A DNA stretch of 64,000 bases. It comes from Thermoanaerobaculia bacterium. GTDB lineage: Bacteria > Acidobacteriota > Thermoanaerobaculia > Multivoradales > J023. The stretch lies in NCBI GenBank assembly GCA_028066595.1, contig JALCBJ010000010.1:1-64000 (forward strand), given 5' to 3'. This document shows positions 52,433 through 63,394 of the stretch, piece by piece. Under the pieces are notes generated by a model, which did no database searches, had not been told where the DNA came from, and worked only from the letters and a program-made list of their open reading frames with translations. How positions within the stretch are numbered: the first letter of the stretch is position 1; every line of letters begins with the position of its first letter. The position numbers were made by a program, and so were the translations under genes.

Positions 52433-55036
52433 ATGACGAGCAACACGGACACGAGACGACGGCCGCGCCGAGGCAGCGCTTGGCGAGCCGTGCTCGCTCT
52501 CGTCCTCGCGACCAGCCTTTTCGGCTGTTCCTCTGCACGGCAAGATGTGGCGACGAGCGGAGACACCAGCGGTTCCGACACGGTGGCTTCCGCGCAGGTC
52601 CGTCAACCCGCCGAGATCGTCGATCTCTCGATCGACGAGAGCGAGGAGGGCGCCTCGATCCGGGTGGATGCCGATCGCTCCCTGGTCTGGACCAGCTTCC
52701 GGAACACGGAAGGTGATCTGGTGATCGAGCTCCCCAACTCTCGCCCTGCGGCCATGGTGACCGGCCTGGAGCCTGCCGCCGGTCTGGTGGGTGCCGTGGA
52801 GGTGGAGAGCCTCGACGACGGTGAACGTCCGATGACGCGGATGACGGTGCGCACCCGCCAGACGAGCGAGCACTCCTTGAGCAGTGAAGGCAATGCGCTG
52901 ATCCTCGATCTGATGGCCATTGCTGGCGCTGGTGACATCGAGCTGGCCTACGAGCCGATCGAGGAAGAGGATCCGTCGGAGGTCGCCAGTTACGAAGAGG
53001 CGGCTTCGGAAGGCACTCCGTCCCAGGTTGTTTCGGCGTCGAACGGCGGTGGCATACCACAGACCTACGGTACGCCGGATGCACCGCAGGTCGGACCGGC
53101 GCCTACAGGAGTCGCGGCTACGCAGCTCTACGAGGTCATGGTTGAAGAGCGGAACGGTGCGACTGCGATCGAGGTTGCCGGTGACGGCGAGTTCGCCTAC
53201 TCGACTTTCCGGCTCCAGAATCCAGACCGGTTCGTGCTCGACCTGGAAGGTGTGGTGAATTCCGGAGCGCGGTCCACGATTCCAGTAGGTAGCGGTCAGG
53301 TGCAACAGATTCGCATTGGCCAGTTCAAACCACGTCCGGAGCCGGTTGCGCGAGTCGTGTTCGATCTTTCGATCTTCGAAACACCTGTCGTAGCTCGGAC
53401 ATCGACAGGGTTGGTCATCAGCTTCGGCTCGGCAGACTTCATGCCCGAGACTGCTGTCGCGTCGCAGGCCGACACCGGTGAAGAGCCAGTCGAAGTGGCG
53501 AACATGGCCGATGCTGGTACCCAAACGGGTGATGACTACCAAACTACCGAGGAAACCTACTCAGAGCCGCCGACCATGGTCGCCGAGACCTCTGACTCCG
53601 AGTACCTTTCAGATGACTCGACGGGTACGGCAGACTCCGGATCCACCGAGATTCCGGTCTATCAGCCGCCGGCAGCGCCACCGCGGCCCGCTGCGGGCGG
53701 AGAGGACGTAGCTCTCTTCGAAGCCCAGCAAGTCGACGCCAACGATCCGGAAGACCGGCGGGACAGAATCCTCGAGTCCTTCGGCTCCGTCGTCGTCAGT
53801 CGCAATGATCGGGAATACGTTGGTGAACCGATCAGCATGTCCCTACGGAACGCCGATCTCGTGGAGACCCTCCGTTCGTTCGCCAAGATCAGCGACCTGA
53901 ACCTCGTCATCCAGCCTGGAGTCCGCGGTTCTGTGACCGTGGAGCTCAACTCAGTGCCGTGGGATCAGGCGATGGAGCAGATCCTCAAGATCAACAATCT
54001 GGGCATGGATATCGATGGAACCATCGTGAGGATCGCTCCTCTAGACCAGCTCCAGAGCGAAGCCGCTGCGGAGGCTCGGCTGCGCAAGGCACGTGCCGAG
54101 TCGATTCCGTTGCGTACCGTCATGCGCAGTCTCAGTTACGCACGGGCTCAGACCGTTGCGTCGGTGCTGCGCCGCAGTGTCGCGAGCCAGTTGCTGAGCC
54201 GACGGGCGACCATCGAGGTCTACCAGCCGACGAACACGTTGGTGATCAGCGAGGTTCCGGATCGTATCGACACGGTTCTCGCAGTGATCGACAACCTCGA
54301 CGTCCCCGAGCCGCAGGTGACGATCGAATCGCGCATCGTCGAGGCGAACAAGAACTTCTCCAGAACGCTCGGCATCCAGTGGGGTTACAACTACACGGCC
54401 GATCAAGAAAACGGAAACACCACCGGTCTTATCTTTCCGAACAACGTCCAGAGCGACGGTGGTGTTGGGCTCCTGACGGGTGGTGCCAATGGCTTTCTCA
54501 ATCTCGCGATGGGGAACATCCTGGACACCTTCCGACTCAATGCCCGTCTGCAGGTAGCAGAGAACGAAGGTCTGATCAACGTCGTCTCCGCACCGCGGGT
54601 CACGACACTGAACAACAGTCCCGCCTCCATCCAGAGCGGCTTCCAGATTCCGGTGCAGACGGTCAGTGACCGGACGATCTCCGTCCAGTACATCAACGCC
54701 ACGCTGCAGCTTCGAGTGACGCCGCAGGTCACCGCCGAAGGTACCGTCCTGCTGGAGCTCAACATCGCGAAGCGCACGCCAGTCTTCGCCCTCCAGGTGC
54801 CGGGGGCAACCGGTGTGCCGCTCCAAACCAAGGACGCTTCGACACGCGTTCTGGTCCGCGATGGAGCGACGGCGGTGATCGCCGGTATCTACGAGATCCA
54901 AACCGATCAGGGTGAAGATCGCGTGCCGGGTCTGGCCAACGTTCCCATCCTGGGATATCTCTTCCGAAACAAGGACCGCAACGATCTCAACACCGAGCTG
55001 ATGATCTTCATCACGCCTCGAATCGTGCAGCTCTGA
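52433..55036 (+). CDS. pilQ: Type IV pilus secretin PilQ
   Basis: The 867-aa outer-membrane secretin has a lipoprotein-like signal (LVLATSLFGCSS) and two AMIN domains (about 50-150 and 230-330). A Ser/Thr/Pro-rich linker, a secretin N domain (YVGEPISMSLRNADLVETLRSFAKIS) and the secretin core (VTIESRIVEANKNFSRTLGIQWG, TTLNNSPASIQSGFQIPVQT, LANVPILGYLFRNKDR) follow. ATG 52433 was chosen because of the AGGAGG site 8 nt upstream; an in-frame GTG at 52349 has no such support. It forms the gate for the pilus fibre. Confidence 0.95.
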   Translation: MTSNTDTRRRPRRGSAWRAVLALVLATSLFGCSSARQDVATSGDTSGSDTVASAQVRQPAEIVDLSIDESEEGASIRVDADRSLVWTSFRNTEGDLVIELPNSRPAAMVTGLEPAAGLVGAVEVESLDDGERPMTRMTVRTRQTSEHSLSSEGNALILDLMAIAGAGDIELAYEPIEEEDPSEVASYEEAASEGTPSQVVSASNGGGIPQTYGTPDAPQVGPAPTGVAATQLYEVMVEERNGATAIEVAGDGEFAYSTFRLQNPDRFVLDLEGVVNSGARSTIPVGSGQVQQIRIGQFKPRPEPVARVVFDLSIFETPVVARTSTGLVISFGSADFMPETAVASQADTGEEPVEVANMADAGTQTGDDYQTTEETYSEPPTMVAETSDSEYLSDDSTGTADSGSTEIPVYQPPAAPPRPAAGGEDVALFEAQQVDANDPEDRRDRILESFGSVVVSRNDREYVGEPISMSLRNADLVETLRSFAKISDLNLVIQPGVRGSVTVELNSVPWDQAMEQILKINNLGMDIDGTIVRIAPLDQLQSEAAAEARLRKARAESIPLRTVMRSLSYARAQTVASVLRRSVASQLLSRRATIEVYQPTNTLVISEVPDRIDTVLAVIDNLDVPEPQVTIESRIVEANKNFSRTLGIQWGYNYTADQENGNTTGLIFPNNVQSDGGVGLLTGGANGFLNLAMGNILDTFRLNARLQVAENEGLINVVSAPRVTTLNNSPASIQSGFQIPVQTVSDRTISVQYINATLQLRVTPQVTAEGTVLLELNIAKRTPVFALQVPGATGVPLQTKDASTRVLVRDGATAVIAGIYEIQTDQGEDRVPGLANVPILGYLFRNKDRNDLNTELMIFITPRIVQL

Positions 55037-55110
55037 TGCGATCGGTGAACGACAGTGAGCTTGATGTCATGAGTACCAAACAGATCCATCCGAAGCGGGA
55101 GAAATCCAAC

Positions 55111-55686
55111 ATGCGATTCCAAGGCCTACGCGCCACAATCCGATTGGTGCTCGTACTCTTGGCATTGGCCCTCTGGGGATGCGACGAGCCCCTGCAAGAA
55201 AACGATGCCGGAGGTATCGCTCTCACGGTCGAGTTTCAGTCCGCACCAACTATCGTCGGTGTGAACGACCAAAACCGAGTGACGATCGGGCAGATGAATA
55301 TCGACAGCATCGCGGTGAATCCCGACGCTGGGATCTCGAGTCTAATGGACGTCGAGATCTCTACGATGGAGGTCACGTATACACGGGCTGACACAGGTAC
55401 GCGAGTACCGGTCCCATATGTGGTGCAGCTTCTCGGAACGGTACCTGCTGACGGGACATTGACGTATAGCAACATCCCGGTGCTAGGCATCGAGCAGATG
55501 CGCGCCGAACCGCTCTCCGATCTCCTTTTCGAGAACGGTGCCGTCGACAAAGAGACAGGGAACGACTACATCCGGCTGAATGTCAACGTTCGGGTGTTTG
55601 GCCGCACCCGAGGTGGAGAAGAAGTAGCAAGTCGCCTTCGCGGCGAGACCGTCGAGTTCGTTCCGTCCTTGGTCACGAGCTTCTGA
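55111..55686 (+). CDS. Hypothetical lipoprotein after pilQ
   Basis: A 191-aa protein with a lipobox (LALALWGC, Cys near residue 22). The mature part is a single beta-rich domain with repeated acidic-hydrophobic strands (VEISTMEVTYTRADTGTRVPVP). ATG 55111 follows GGGAG. It is in line with pilQ and the two Ig-like lipoprotein genes that follow, so a surface role connected with the pilus is possible. No family recognised. Confidence 0.7.
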   Translation: MRFQGLRATIRLVLVLLALALWGCDEPLQENDAGGIALTVEFQSAPTIVGVNDQNRVTIGQMNIDSIAVNPDAGISSLMDVEISTMEVTYTRADTGTRVPVPYVVQLLGTVPADGTLTYSNIPVLGIEQMRAEPLSDLLFENGAVDKETGNDYIRLNVNVRVFGRTRGGEEVASRLRGETVEFVPSLVTSF

Positions 55687-55740
55687 TCCCGGAACGTGGA
55701 ACTACAGACCGGATTCAAGATCCCGAAAAGGGGAGCCGAC

Positions 55741-57720
55741 ATGAAGGCCTCTAGCCGACTCAAATCAATTCTCGCAGCCGCGCTCTTGCCGTTCGCATTG
55801 TTTCTCGTGTCTTGCGACGCAGATTCTCCGACGGCACCGACGCAGCAGGCTCAGACTCCGGTCACCGGAGGCCAGGCGACGACCTGGAACATCACGGTGA
55901 CGGTCAGTCCGAACCAGTTCACCATCGGAGACTCGCAAACCACCGGCTTCGTCACGATCACGGCGACACGCGCGTCCAACGGAAGCCGTGTTCCGGAAGG
56001 GACCAAAGCGGTGGTCTCGACGTCCGCCGGAGTGCTGACCGCTCCCAACGGAGTTCAGGGCTCTAGCGTCGCTGTGGAGTTTGACGAGACCGGATCCGCA
56101 CGAGCGACCATCAGTGTCGAAGGATTCGATTCTCCCGGATCCGTCGTGGTGCGCGCGCAGTTGGAGAGTAGCTTCGGCACGGCCAACATCTCGATCGTCG
56201 AAACTCCAGACGATACGACTGGAGTATTTGGGCTGACCCAACTCACGCCGACTTTCGGACCGCCTGAGGGTGGCACGGTCGTCACGGTGACGGGCTCGAA
56301 CTTCGAGTTCCCGATGAATGCTGCGCTCTGCCGAACGTCGACTGTCTCGACCGGCTCCGACTGCGTCGCGATGACAGGAGTGTTGATCCAGAGCTCGACG
56401 TCGTTCTCGGCCGTGACGCCGCGAATCGATCTGCCAGCGGGCGAGAATCTCACTGTGAATCTCGTTGTGACGAAGAACAGCGATTTCGCTCAGGACGCTT
56501 TCCTGCCGAACGCATTCACCTACACGCGGAACTCTTCAGGACCGACGCAACTCCTGCTGATTTCCGTGACGCCGGCCTCCGGGCCGAATGAAGGCGGTAC
56601 ACAGGTGACGATCCGGGGTGACGGTTTCAACCAAGAAGCGCAGGTCTTCTTCTCCGACGGACCGTTGATCGAAGCGACGGTTCTGGAGGTGACCAGGACC
56701 AGAATCCTGGCGATCACGCCCTCTGCGACCGGACCCAACGCGGGGAACGCGAATTCCATCGTGGATGTGGTCGTACGGGATCCCATCAGTGGCCAGCAGG
56801 CGGAGCTCCAGGATGCCTTCCAGTACGGGAGAGGTCCTGAGGGCATGTTCATCTCGGCTGTCGGGCCCAATGAGGTTCCATACTTCGGCGGCATCCCCGT
56901 GACGATCTTTGGTCAGGGGTTTGATGAGCCGGTGGCCGTGGAAGCCGGTGGTGTGGGCCAGACACCCACCTCCGTCACCGGAACCGAAGTCGTGTTCAAC
57001 GCGAGCGGCGTACAACTGGATAGCTGTTCACCGGCTACCGGTCCCGTGAGTGTGACGAACATCGAAACCGGAGAGAATGCGAACGGGCCCGACTTCGTCT
57101 ACCGACCTATCGAGCCCGTGATTCTGTCGGTCGATCCGGCATCAGGTCCGGAGGGCGGTGGGAATACGGTGGTCATTAGCGGTGTCAGCGGCGGTTTCCG
57201 GGGCTTCGATCCCCCGGTACGAGTCATGATCGACGGCCGTCTCGCCACGGTGCTTTCCGTGAGTCCGGACGGATCGTCCGTCAGTGTCATCGCGCCGCAG
57301 TTCACCGGGACGTTCCAGACCGAAGCTTGTACGGACGGATCTGGTGGCTCCGGAGAACGTCAGCTGGACACTGCAGTGGACATCGAGGTGGAGAACACAC
57401 CGACAGGCTGCACCGACTCGGCAACCGAGGCCTACATCTACCGGCCGGCTGACACGACCTGCCAGGTGACCACGGTCGCCACGGGACCGACCGCCTCGTT
57501 CACCACAGGAATCGCCGGACTCGTCGTCACTTTCACTGACACGAGTACGGCAGGTTCGAGTCCCATCACGGGTTGGGACTGGGATTTTGGAGATGGCGGT
57601 ATGTCGTCTTCCCAGAACACCTCCAACGTATATGGCGCAGCGGGGCCCTATACGGTGACGTTGACGGTAACGGACTCGAATGGATTGACCTCTATGACGT
57701 CCCAGGACATCAACCTGTAG
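55741..57720 (+). CDS. Lipoprotein with Ig-like, IPT/TIG and PKD domains
   Basis: The 659-aa product has a lipobox (FALFLVSC). An invasin-like Ig domain (about 45-155) comes first, then several IPT/TIG domains, recognised by TPTFGPPEGGTVVTVTGSNF, VTPASGPNEGGTQVTIRGDGF, and VDPASGPEGGGNTVVISG. A C-terminal PKD domain (PTASFTTGIAGLVVTFTDTS, GWDWDFGDG) follows. ATG 55741 follows GGGGAG. This is a surface adhesion-type architecture. Six cysteines in the TIG region may form disulfides. Confidence 0.88.
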   Translation: MKASSRLKSILAAALLPFALFLVSCDADSPTAPTQQAQTPVTGGQATTWNITVTVSPNQFTIGDSQTTGFVTITATRASNGSRVPEGTKAVVSTSAGVLTAPNGVQGSSVAVEFDETGSARATISVEGFDSPGSVVVRAQLESSFGTANISIVETPDDTTGVFGLTQLTPTFGPPEGGTVVTVTGSNFEFPMNAALCRTSTVSTGSDCVAMTGVLIQSSTSFSAVTPRIDLPAGENLTVNLVVTKNSDFAQDAFLPNAFTYTRNSSGPTQLLLISVTPASGPNEGGTQVTIRGDGFNQEAQVFFSDGPLIEATVLEVTRTRILAITPSATGPNAGNANSIVDVVVRDPISGQQAELQDAFQYGRGPEGMFISAVGPNEVPYFGGIPVTIFGQGFDEPVAVEAGGVGQTPTSVTGTEVVFNASGVQLDSCSPATGPVSVTNIETGENANGPDFVYRPIEPVILSVDPASGPEGGGNTVVISGVSGGFRGFDPPVRVMIDGRLATVLSVSPDGSSVSVIAPQFTGTFQTEACTDGSGGSGERQLDTAVDIEVENTPTGCTDSATEAYIYRPADTTCQVTTVATGPTASFTTGIAGLVVTFTDTSTAGSSPITGWDWDFGDGGMSSSQNTSNVYGAAGPYTVTLTVTDSNGLTSMTSQDINL

Positions 57721-57745
57721 AGCGAGTTCTCTAGTTCGTGCTTCG

Positions 57746-57785
57746 GAATCGAGGCGACCGCCTGGACGGGTGGTCGCCTCGATTC
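57746..57785. terminator. Perfect 14-bp inverted repeat
   Basis: GAATCGAGGCGACC (57746-57759) and GGTCGCCTCGATTC (57772-57785) are perfect inverse complements around a 12-base loop, 26 bp after the TIG gene stop. The hairpin probably ends the pil-lipoprotein transcript. There is no T tail. Confidence 0.6.
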
Positions 57786-57873
57786 GTATACTCCCGCGAG
57801 ACCGAAAACGGAAGGGTCCCGGGCGCGTTCCGGGACTCGTACCGCCTCAGAATCACACTCCCCAGAGCACTCG

Positions 57874-58947
57874 ATGCGCTTTCGATCCGTCGCCTACCCC
57901 GTCCTGCCGTTGCTACTCCTGTCCGCGTTCTTCGGCTTCTCCTGCAGCTCTGCCGACCATCCGACAGCTCCCGCTGGAACGACGCTGACCATCACGGCGT
58001 CGTCCACGAAGATTGGATTGAACGGCTCGGCTCAGATCAATGTCACAGGATTTCGACCGGAAGGTAACCGCCTGCCGGAAGGAACCTTGATTCGGTTCAG
58101 CGCGTCACTCGGGACGATCGAACCTGCCGTGACGACGATCGGAGCGGATGGGTTTGCTCGCGCGGTGTTTCGGGCCGACGGTAGAGCTGGTACGGCGAGC
58201 GTCACCGCCAACTTGAGCACGGGATCAGGCGGCGGCGGTGGCGGGGGAGGTGATGGCGGCGATGGTGGTGACGGCGGTAGTGGATCGGGAGCCGGCACAG
58301 GTGCCGAGTCGGCCAGTGTCAGCATCGAGGTATCCACCGAGCAGCCTACGCTATTGATCAGCGCGAATCCCTCCGCAATCGACGTCCTCGAGACGTCCGA
58401 AGTGACGATCACGGCACGCGACGAGAACAGCCTTCCCCTGGGTGCTGGGGAAGAGATTCTCCTCACCGCGAATCTCGGAACGATTTCGGTGAATGGCACG
58501 CAGGTCGACTCAGTACAGACCGAGGCGGATGGCAGAGCTCGCGTCACCTTTACGGCCGGCAACGAGCCAGGGGAGGGTGGTGTCTCCGCGATTCTTCGTA
58601 ACAGCGAAGAGGCGAGCGTTACCATCACGATCAGCGACGCACCCAACGATCTGTTCTTCGACGCCAGTCCGCGCTCCATCCAGGTCAGCGGGGGTACCGT
58701 AGAGCTGACCGCGACGGTAGTGAATCGGAACAGCGACCCCATCGGCCAAGTCGTCGTCGGCTTCGAGGCCGGCGAGGGTAGCTTGAATCCGTCGTCGGCG
58801 CTGAGCAACGCGCAAGGCATCGCGTCCTCGACTCTTACCGTGGCCGATAGTGAGGTAGATGACAGCACAGGCTCCTTCACGGTCAGTGCATCCATCGTTG
58901 TAGATGGTCGCGAGATCCGTAAGGTCATTACGATCAGGGTCGAGTAG
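57874..58947 (+). CDS. Lipoprotein with three invasin-like Ig domains
   Basis: A 357-aa protein with a lipobox-type signal (LLLLSAFFGFSC). It has Ig-like domain 1 (TLTITASSTKIGLNGSAQIN), a Gly/Asp-rich linker of about 35 residues, and domain 2 (TLLISANPSAIDVLETSEVTI). Domain 3 (LFFDASPRSIQVSGGTVELT) ends at the C-terminus. These resemble Big_1/Big_2 domains of bacterial adhesins. It sits after the TIG lipoprotein and the inverted repeat; both have similar domains. Confidence 0.8.
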   Translation: MRFRSVAYPVLPLLLLSAFFGFSCSSADHPTAPAGTTLTITASSTKIGLNGSAQINVTGFRPEGNRLPEGTLIRFSASLGTIEPAVTTIGADGFARAVFRADGRAGTASVTANLSTGSGGGGGGGGDGGDGGDGGSGSGAGTGAESASVSIEVSTEQPTLLISANPSAIDVLETSEVTITARDENSLPLGAGEEILLTANLGTISVNGTQVDSVQTEADGRARVTFTAGNEPGEGGVSAILRNSEEASVTITISDAPNDLFFDASPRSIQVSGGTVELTATVVNRNSDPIGQVVVGFEAGEGSLNPSSALSNAQGIASSTLTVADSEVDDSTGSFTVSASIVVDGREIRKVITIRVE

Positions 58948-59102
58948 CGCGCCAGGTCTTCGTACTTCGGGCGGTGGCCACGAGCGGAAGGGCATTGTCC
59001 GATGCGGACTTGTGCCGATTGGCGCCTGACCGGGGAGAGGCTATAATCCCGGAATAGTCGCAATACGCTTTCCGTCTTCCGGCCACCGACCTGGAACCCT
59101 GC

Positions 59103-61043
59103 ATGACCGACGACGCAAGCCAGAGATTGGACGAACTGAAGCTCCTTTGGGAGAGTGATCCGTCGTCGAAGGTCTATCTTCAGCTCGCTTCTGCCTACCG
59201 CCAAGCCGGTCAACTCGATCACGCTGTCGAAGTACTGGAGACCAGTCTCCGGCATCGACCTCGCGATCCACGGGGAAGGGTCGCGCTCGCTCGCTGCAAG
59301 ATGGAACTGGATGATCCCTCCGGCGCTGCCCAGCTTTTGGAAGGAGTGATCCGGCAGGACGCGGCTCACCTCGAGGCGAACAAGAAGCTCCTCGAGTGTT
59401 ATCTGCTCCTGGGCGATACGGACAGGGCGGAGGAGCGGCTCAACATCTACCGGCTGCTGAACGACCGGGATCCCGAGCTGAGTCATCTCGAGTACCGGCT
59501 GACCAGCCTCAAGGACGGTGGCGCATCCGCGGAATCCACCGATCCAGTGCAGGCGGCGACCCCGGAGCCCGCGGTAGCGTCGGAACCCGCCGTGGCACCA
59601 AAACCAGAGCCTTCAGCGCCTGACGGGGTGGACGCCGAACCAGCGGCATCTGGATCTACGCCAGAGACGCCGGCATTCGAGTTCGAGCCGATCGAGGACG
59701 ACTCTCCCGGTCACGAGGCTCCAAGATCCGATACGGGACGCGACAAGCACAGGACCCAGCCCGACCTGGGAAGGTTGGGACTTTCGATCGAAAGTATCGG
59801 GTCGGACGAGGCTGAATCGATGCCCGAATCCGCGGTGCCTGAGCCCGCTGTACCTGAGCCGGCAGTGCCCAAGCTGGCCGCTGCGGAGCAACCTACATCG
59901 GAGCCGCCGGCCGAGGCGGAGCAACCCTCCCCGACGCACGACTCGGCTGAGGCCCAATGGGAGCTCGAACCGACCGATCCTCCGGCCGAGGAAAGCGATG
60001 CAGCGCCAGTGATCGAGGAGGAGGTTCAGCCATCGGACGAAGATCTCTTCGACGAGCCGACATCGCAGGAGGCCACAGGGGATCTTTGGGGTGGAGATCT
60101 CTTCGACTTGGCGTCGCCGACTGCTTCCACAGATCCCGACCTGGAGGGTCTCTGGGAACAGACGGAAGTCGTTGATTCGGAGCCGGAGGAAGCGGAAGAA
60201 GGTCAGGAAGTGGAGCAGGTAGGCGCTCCTCGGGACGACTCTGACAGCGGTGCCGAGGCGGCCAGCGACTCAGCCGACGAGGAGGACGGTGAGACCGAGA
60301 CCGCTACATTGGGTCTGCTCTACCTGAAGCAAGGTCATTTGGACGAAGCCGAAGCGATTTTCCAGCGCGTCCTGGCACAGGAAGAAGACAACGAAGCGGC
60401 CCTCGCTGGTTTGGAGCAACTCGAGATCCAGCGGTTGGCAGCCGGTGCACTCGAGGCCGAAGTCCCACCTGAGGGCGACGTGATCTCGCCTCAGGATTCC
60501 GACGAAGCACCCATCCAAGCTGTTCCCGACGACGCATCACACGAGCCGGTGCCTCCAACCGAGCCCGATCCCGCGCCGGGCGAGTCGGAAACGACGGACG
60601 ATCCGCTTCTGGTAGCCGAAGAAGAGGCACCCGAGGTGGAGAGCGAGCCTCAGTCGACGGAGCCCGAGGTCGTTCCTCCCGCATCAGTACCCACGATGGA
60701 TCATGCTGGGGTCGAGCAGCCTCAGTCAGGGGAGCCAGCGGCGGCGGCGGCGGCCGATCATCAGGACACGCCGGAGCAGCTCGCCGAGCGGCCCGAAGAG
60801 AGTGCTTCGGTAGAGACCGAGCCCGCCGGTTCGAGCGAACCTTCGGCTGACGCCGATCCAGAGAACCAGGAACACGATTCCGTCGGCTCGGAGAGGCCGG
60901 TATCATCGCTCACCGCACAGGCCCTTCTCGAACGAGCCGTTGCCGAAGGAGCTAGTGTTTCCGACGCAACCGATCGCAAGATCGCCGTGCTGGAGCAGTA
61001 CATTCAACAGATCCGGACTGCGAGCGAAGATCATGTTCACTGA
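59103..61043 (+). CDS. TPR protein with long acidic low-complexity region
   Basis: The 646-aa protein begins with four TPR motifs (SSKVYLQLASAYRQAGQLDHAVEVLETSL, cited in part, through DTDRAEERLNIYRLL). A ~260-residue Glu/Pro/Ala-rich segment comes next, then another TPR pair (LGLLYLKQGHLDEAEAIFQRVLAQE), a second acidic region and a short C-terminal helix (KIAVLEQYIQQIRT). No signal peptide or membrane helix; likely a cytoplasmic scaffold. It overlaps the start of the roadblock gene by 11 bp. Confidence 0.85.
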   Translation: MTDDASQRLDELKLLWESDPSSKVYLQLASAYRQAGQLDHAVEVLETSLRHRPRDPRGRVALARCKMELDDPSGAAQLLEGVIRQDAAHLEANKKLLECYLLLGDTDRAEERLNIYRLLNDRDPELSHLEYRLTSLKDGGASAESTDPVQAATPEPAVASEPAVAPKPEPSAPDGVDAEPAASGSTPETPAFEFEPIEDDSPGHEAPRSDTGRDKHRTQPDLGRLGLSIESIGSDEAESMPESAVPEPAVPEPAVPKLAAAEQPTSEPPAEAEQPSPTHDSAEAQWELEPTDPPAEESDAAPVIEEEVQPSDEDLFDEPTSQEATGDLWGGDLFDLASPTASTDPDLEGLWEQTEVVDSEPEEAEEGQEVEQVGAPRDDSDSGAEAASDSADEEDGETETATLGLLYLKQGHLDEAEAIFQRVLAQEEDNEAALAGLEQLEIQRLAAGALEAEVPPEGDVISPQDSDEAPIQAVPDDASHEPVPPTEPDPAPGESETTDDPLLVAEEEAPEVESEPQSTEPEVVPPASVPTMDHAGVEQPQSGEPAAAAAADHQDTPEQLAERPEESASVETEPAGSSEPSADADPENQEHDSVGSERPVSSLTAQALLERAVAEGASVSDATDRKIAVLEQYIQQIRTASEDHVH

Positions 61044-61389
61044 ACGTCTCGAGCAGGTCGCCGACAACATCGACGGATTCATGGCGCTGGCGCTCGTGGC
61101 CGGTGACGGCATCCCGGTGGAATCTGTCAAGAGGTCGGAGGACGTTGATTTCGAGGTGCTCTCGGCCGAGCTCATGGCACAAGTCCGCGCTATTTCTCAA
61201 AACCATCAAGAGCTGGCTGTAGGCAAAGTGCAGCACTTCGCGGTCACGACCGACCGTATGACACTGATGATCAGCTCGCTCGCCAAGGGCTACTACCTGC
61301 TGCTGGTACAGCGTGCGGGTAGCAACATCGGCAAGGCTCGTTTCGAGCTACGTCGCGCTCTGCTTCTCTTCGAAAAAGACCTCATGTGA
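61033..61389 (+). CDS. Roadblock/LC7-domain protein
   Basis: A 118-aa single-domain protein of the roadblock/LC7 family: MALALVAGDGIPVESVKR, EVLSAELMAQVRAI, MTLMISSLAKGYYLLLVQR. These small dimeric proteins bind and regulate small Ras-like GTPases (MglA-type) and scaffolds in bacteria. The ATG at 61033 starts exactly at the domain. The gene overlaps the TPR gene, so the two proteins are probably partners. No GTPase gene is in the window. Confidence 0.85.
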   Translation: MFTERLEQVADNIDGFMALALVAGDGIPVESVKRSEDVDFEVLSAELMAQVRAISQNHQELAVGKVQHFAVTTDRMTLMISSLAKGYYLLLVQRAGSNIGKARFELRRALLLFEKDLM

Positions 61390-61504
61390 GCCGGCCGCGG
61401 GGGCGCTTCCGGGAACCGGCCGAACCAGTTGTTCGGCCTGGACCCGGGCGCTCCCTACGCTCACCCGCGCCGGTGAGGCCGGCCTGGACAGGAAAGGTAC
61501 GACC

Positions 61505-62023
<519 letters not shown>

Positions 62024-62035
62024 GATCGCGGCCCC

Positions 62036-63394
62036 ATGTTCAAGAAGATCCTCATCGCCAATCGGGGCGAGATTGCCCTGCGCATCATTCAGGCCTGTCG
62101 CGAGCTCGGCGTCGAGACGGTGGCTGTCCACTCCACTGCGGATGAAGCCAGCCTGCATGTCACGTACGCCGACGAAGACGTTTGCATCGGACCGCCTCCT
62201 CCGGGGCAGAGCTACCTGAATATTCGGTCGATCATCGCCGCGGCGGAGATCACCGGTGCCGAAGCCGTTCACCCAGGATACGGATTCCTCGCGGAGAACG
62301 CCCACTTCGCAGAGGTGCTCGACGAGTGCAAGATCGGTTGGATCGGTCCATCCGCCCAGGTGATTCGCACGATGGGCGACAAGGCCAACGCCCGCCGGGT
62401 GGCGGTGCAGGCAGGAGTACCCGTGTTGCCCGGCTCGGAGGAGCCCCTCGCTTCGGCGGCGGAAGCGCGTCGGCTGGCCGATCAAGTCGGTTACCCGGTG
62501 ATTCTGAAGGCCGCTGCAGGCGGTGGCGGCCGCGGAATGCGTATCGTCCGCGACCCCGACGAGATCGAGAGAAACTTCAAGACTGCCTCCGAAGAGGCCT
62601 CCATCGCATTTGGTGACGGATCGATGTATCTCGAGAAGTACCTGGAGCAACCACGTCATATCGAGTTCCAGATCTTCGCGGACACCCACGGCAACGTCCT
62701 CCATCTCGGAGAGCGGGAGTGCTCGATTCAGCGTCGACACCAGAAGCTCCTCGAAGAGTCGCCGTCTGTGGTCATGGATGCCGAGAAGCGCGAGGAGATG
62801 GGAGAGGCGGCGGTCCGTCTGGCCAAGGCCGTCGGCTACGTGAACGCCGGCACCATCGAGTTCCTCTACGACCAGGGTGACTTCTACTTCATGGAGATGA
62901 ATACGCGCATCCAGGTAGAACACCCGGTGACCGAGATGGTCATGGGCGTCGACCTGGTGAAAGAGCAACTCCGTGTGGCAGCGGGCGAGCCGATGTCATT
63001 CCCGAGCGGCCTGCACCCCCGTGGACACGTAATCGAGTGTCGGATCAACGCGGAGGATCCGGTTACCTTTGCGCCTTCTCCCGGACGGATGACGACGCTA
63101 CATCTTCCTGGCGGACCCGGTATTCGCATCGATACCCACGCGTACCAGGAATACTTCGTTCCCCCGAACTACGACTCCATGGTCGCGAAGCTCTTGGCCC
63201 GTGGCCGAGACCGGGAAGAGGCAGTCGCGAGGATGTTACGGGCGCTGGAGTTCTTCGAGATCGACGGCATCAAGACCACCATTTCCCTACACCGGAAGAT
63301 CTTGCGCGATCCCGTGTTTCGTGCCGGGGACTTGTCGACTCGCTTCATGGAAGGGTTCCAGGAACGCCAGAAGCAACTGGCCGACGACGGCTGA
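62036..63394 (+). CDS. accC: Acetyl-CoA carboxylase biotin carboxylase subunit
   Basis: The 452-aa ATP-grasp enzyme carboxylates biotin on AccB using bicarbonate. It has [22 protein letters not shown], the ATP loop [53 protein letters not shown] and FSPSPG-like FAPSPGRMT. It follows accB by 12 bp and overlaps thiE by 1 bp (TGATG). Confidence 0.96.
   Translation: MFKKILIANRGEIALRIIQACRELGVETVAVHSTADEASLHVTYADEDVCIGPPPPGQSYLNIRSIIAAAEITGAEAVHPGYGFLAENAHFAEVLDECKIGWIGPSAQVIRTMGDKANARRVAVQAGVPVLPGSEEPLASAAEARRLADQVGYPVILKAAAGGGGRGMRIVRDPDEIERNFKTASEEASIAFGDGSMYLEKYLEQPRHIEFQIFADTHGNVLHLGERECSIQRRHQKLLEESPSVVMDAEKREEMGEAAVRLAKAVGYVNAGTIEFLYDQGDFYFMEMNTRIQVEHPVTEMVMGVDLVKEQLRVAAGEPMSFPSGLHPRGHVIECRINAEDPVTFAPSPGRMTTLHLPGGPGIRIDTHAYQEYFVPPNYDSMVAKLLARGRDREEAVARMLRALEFFEIDGIKTTISLHRKILRDPVFRAGDLSTRFMEGFQERQKQLADDG

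Noticed and set aside
52301-53542. Minus-strand open frame inside pilQ
   Set aside because: Antisense to a well conserved secretin gene; no ribosome binding site or known domain.
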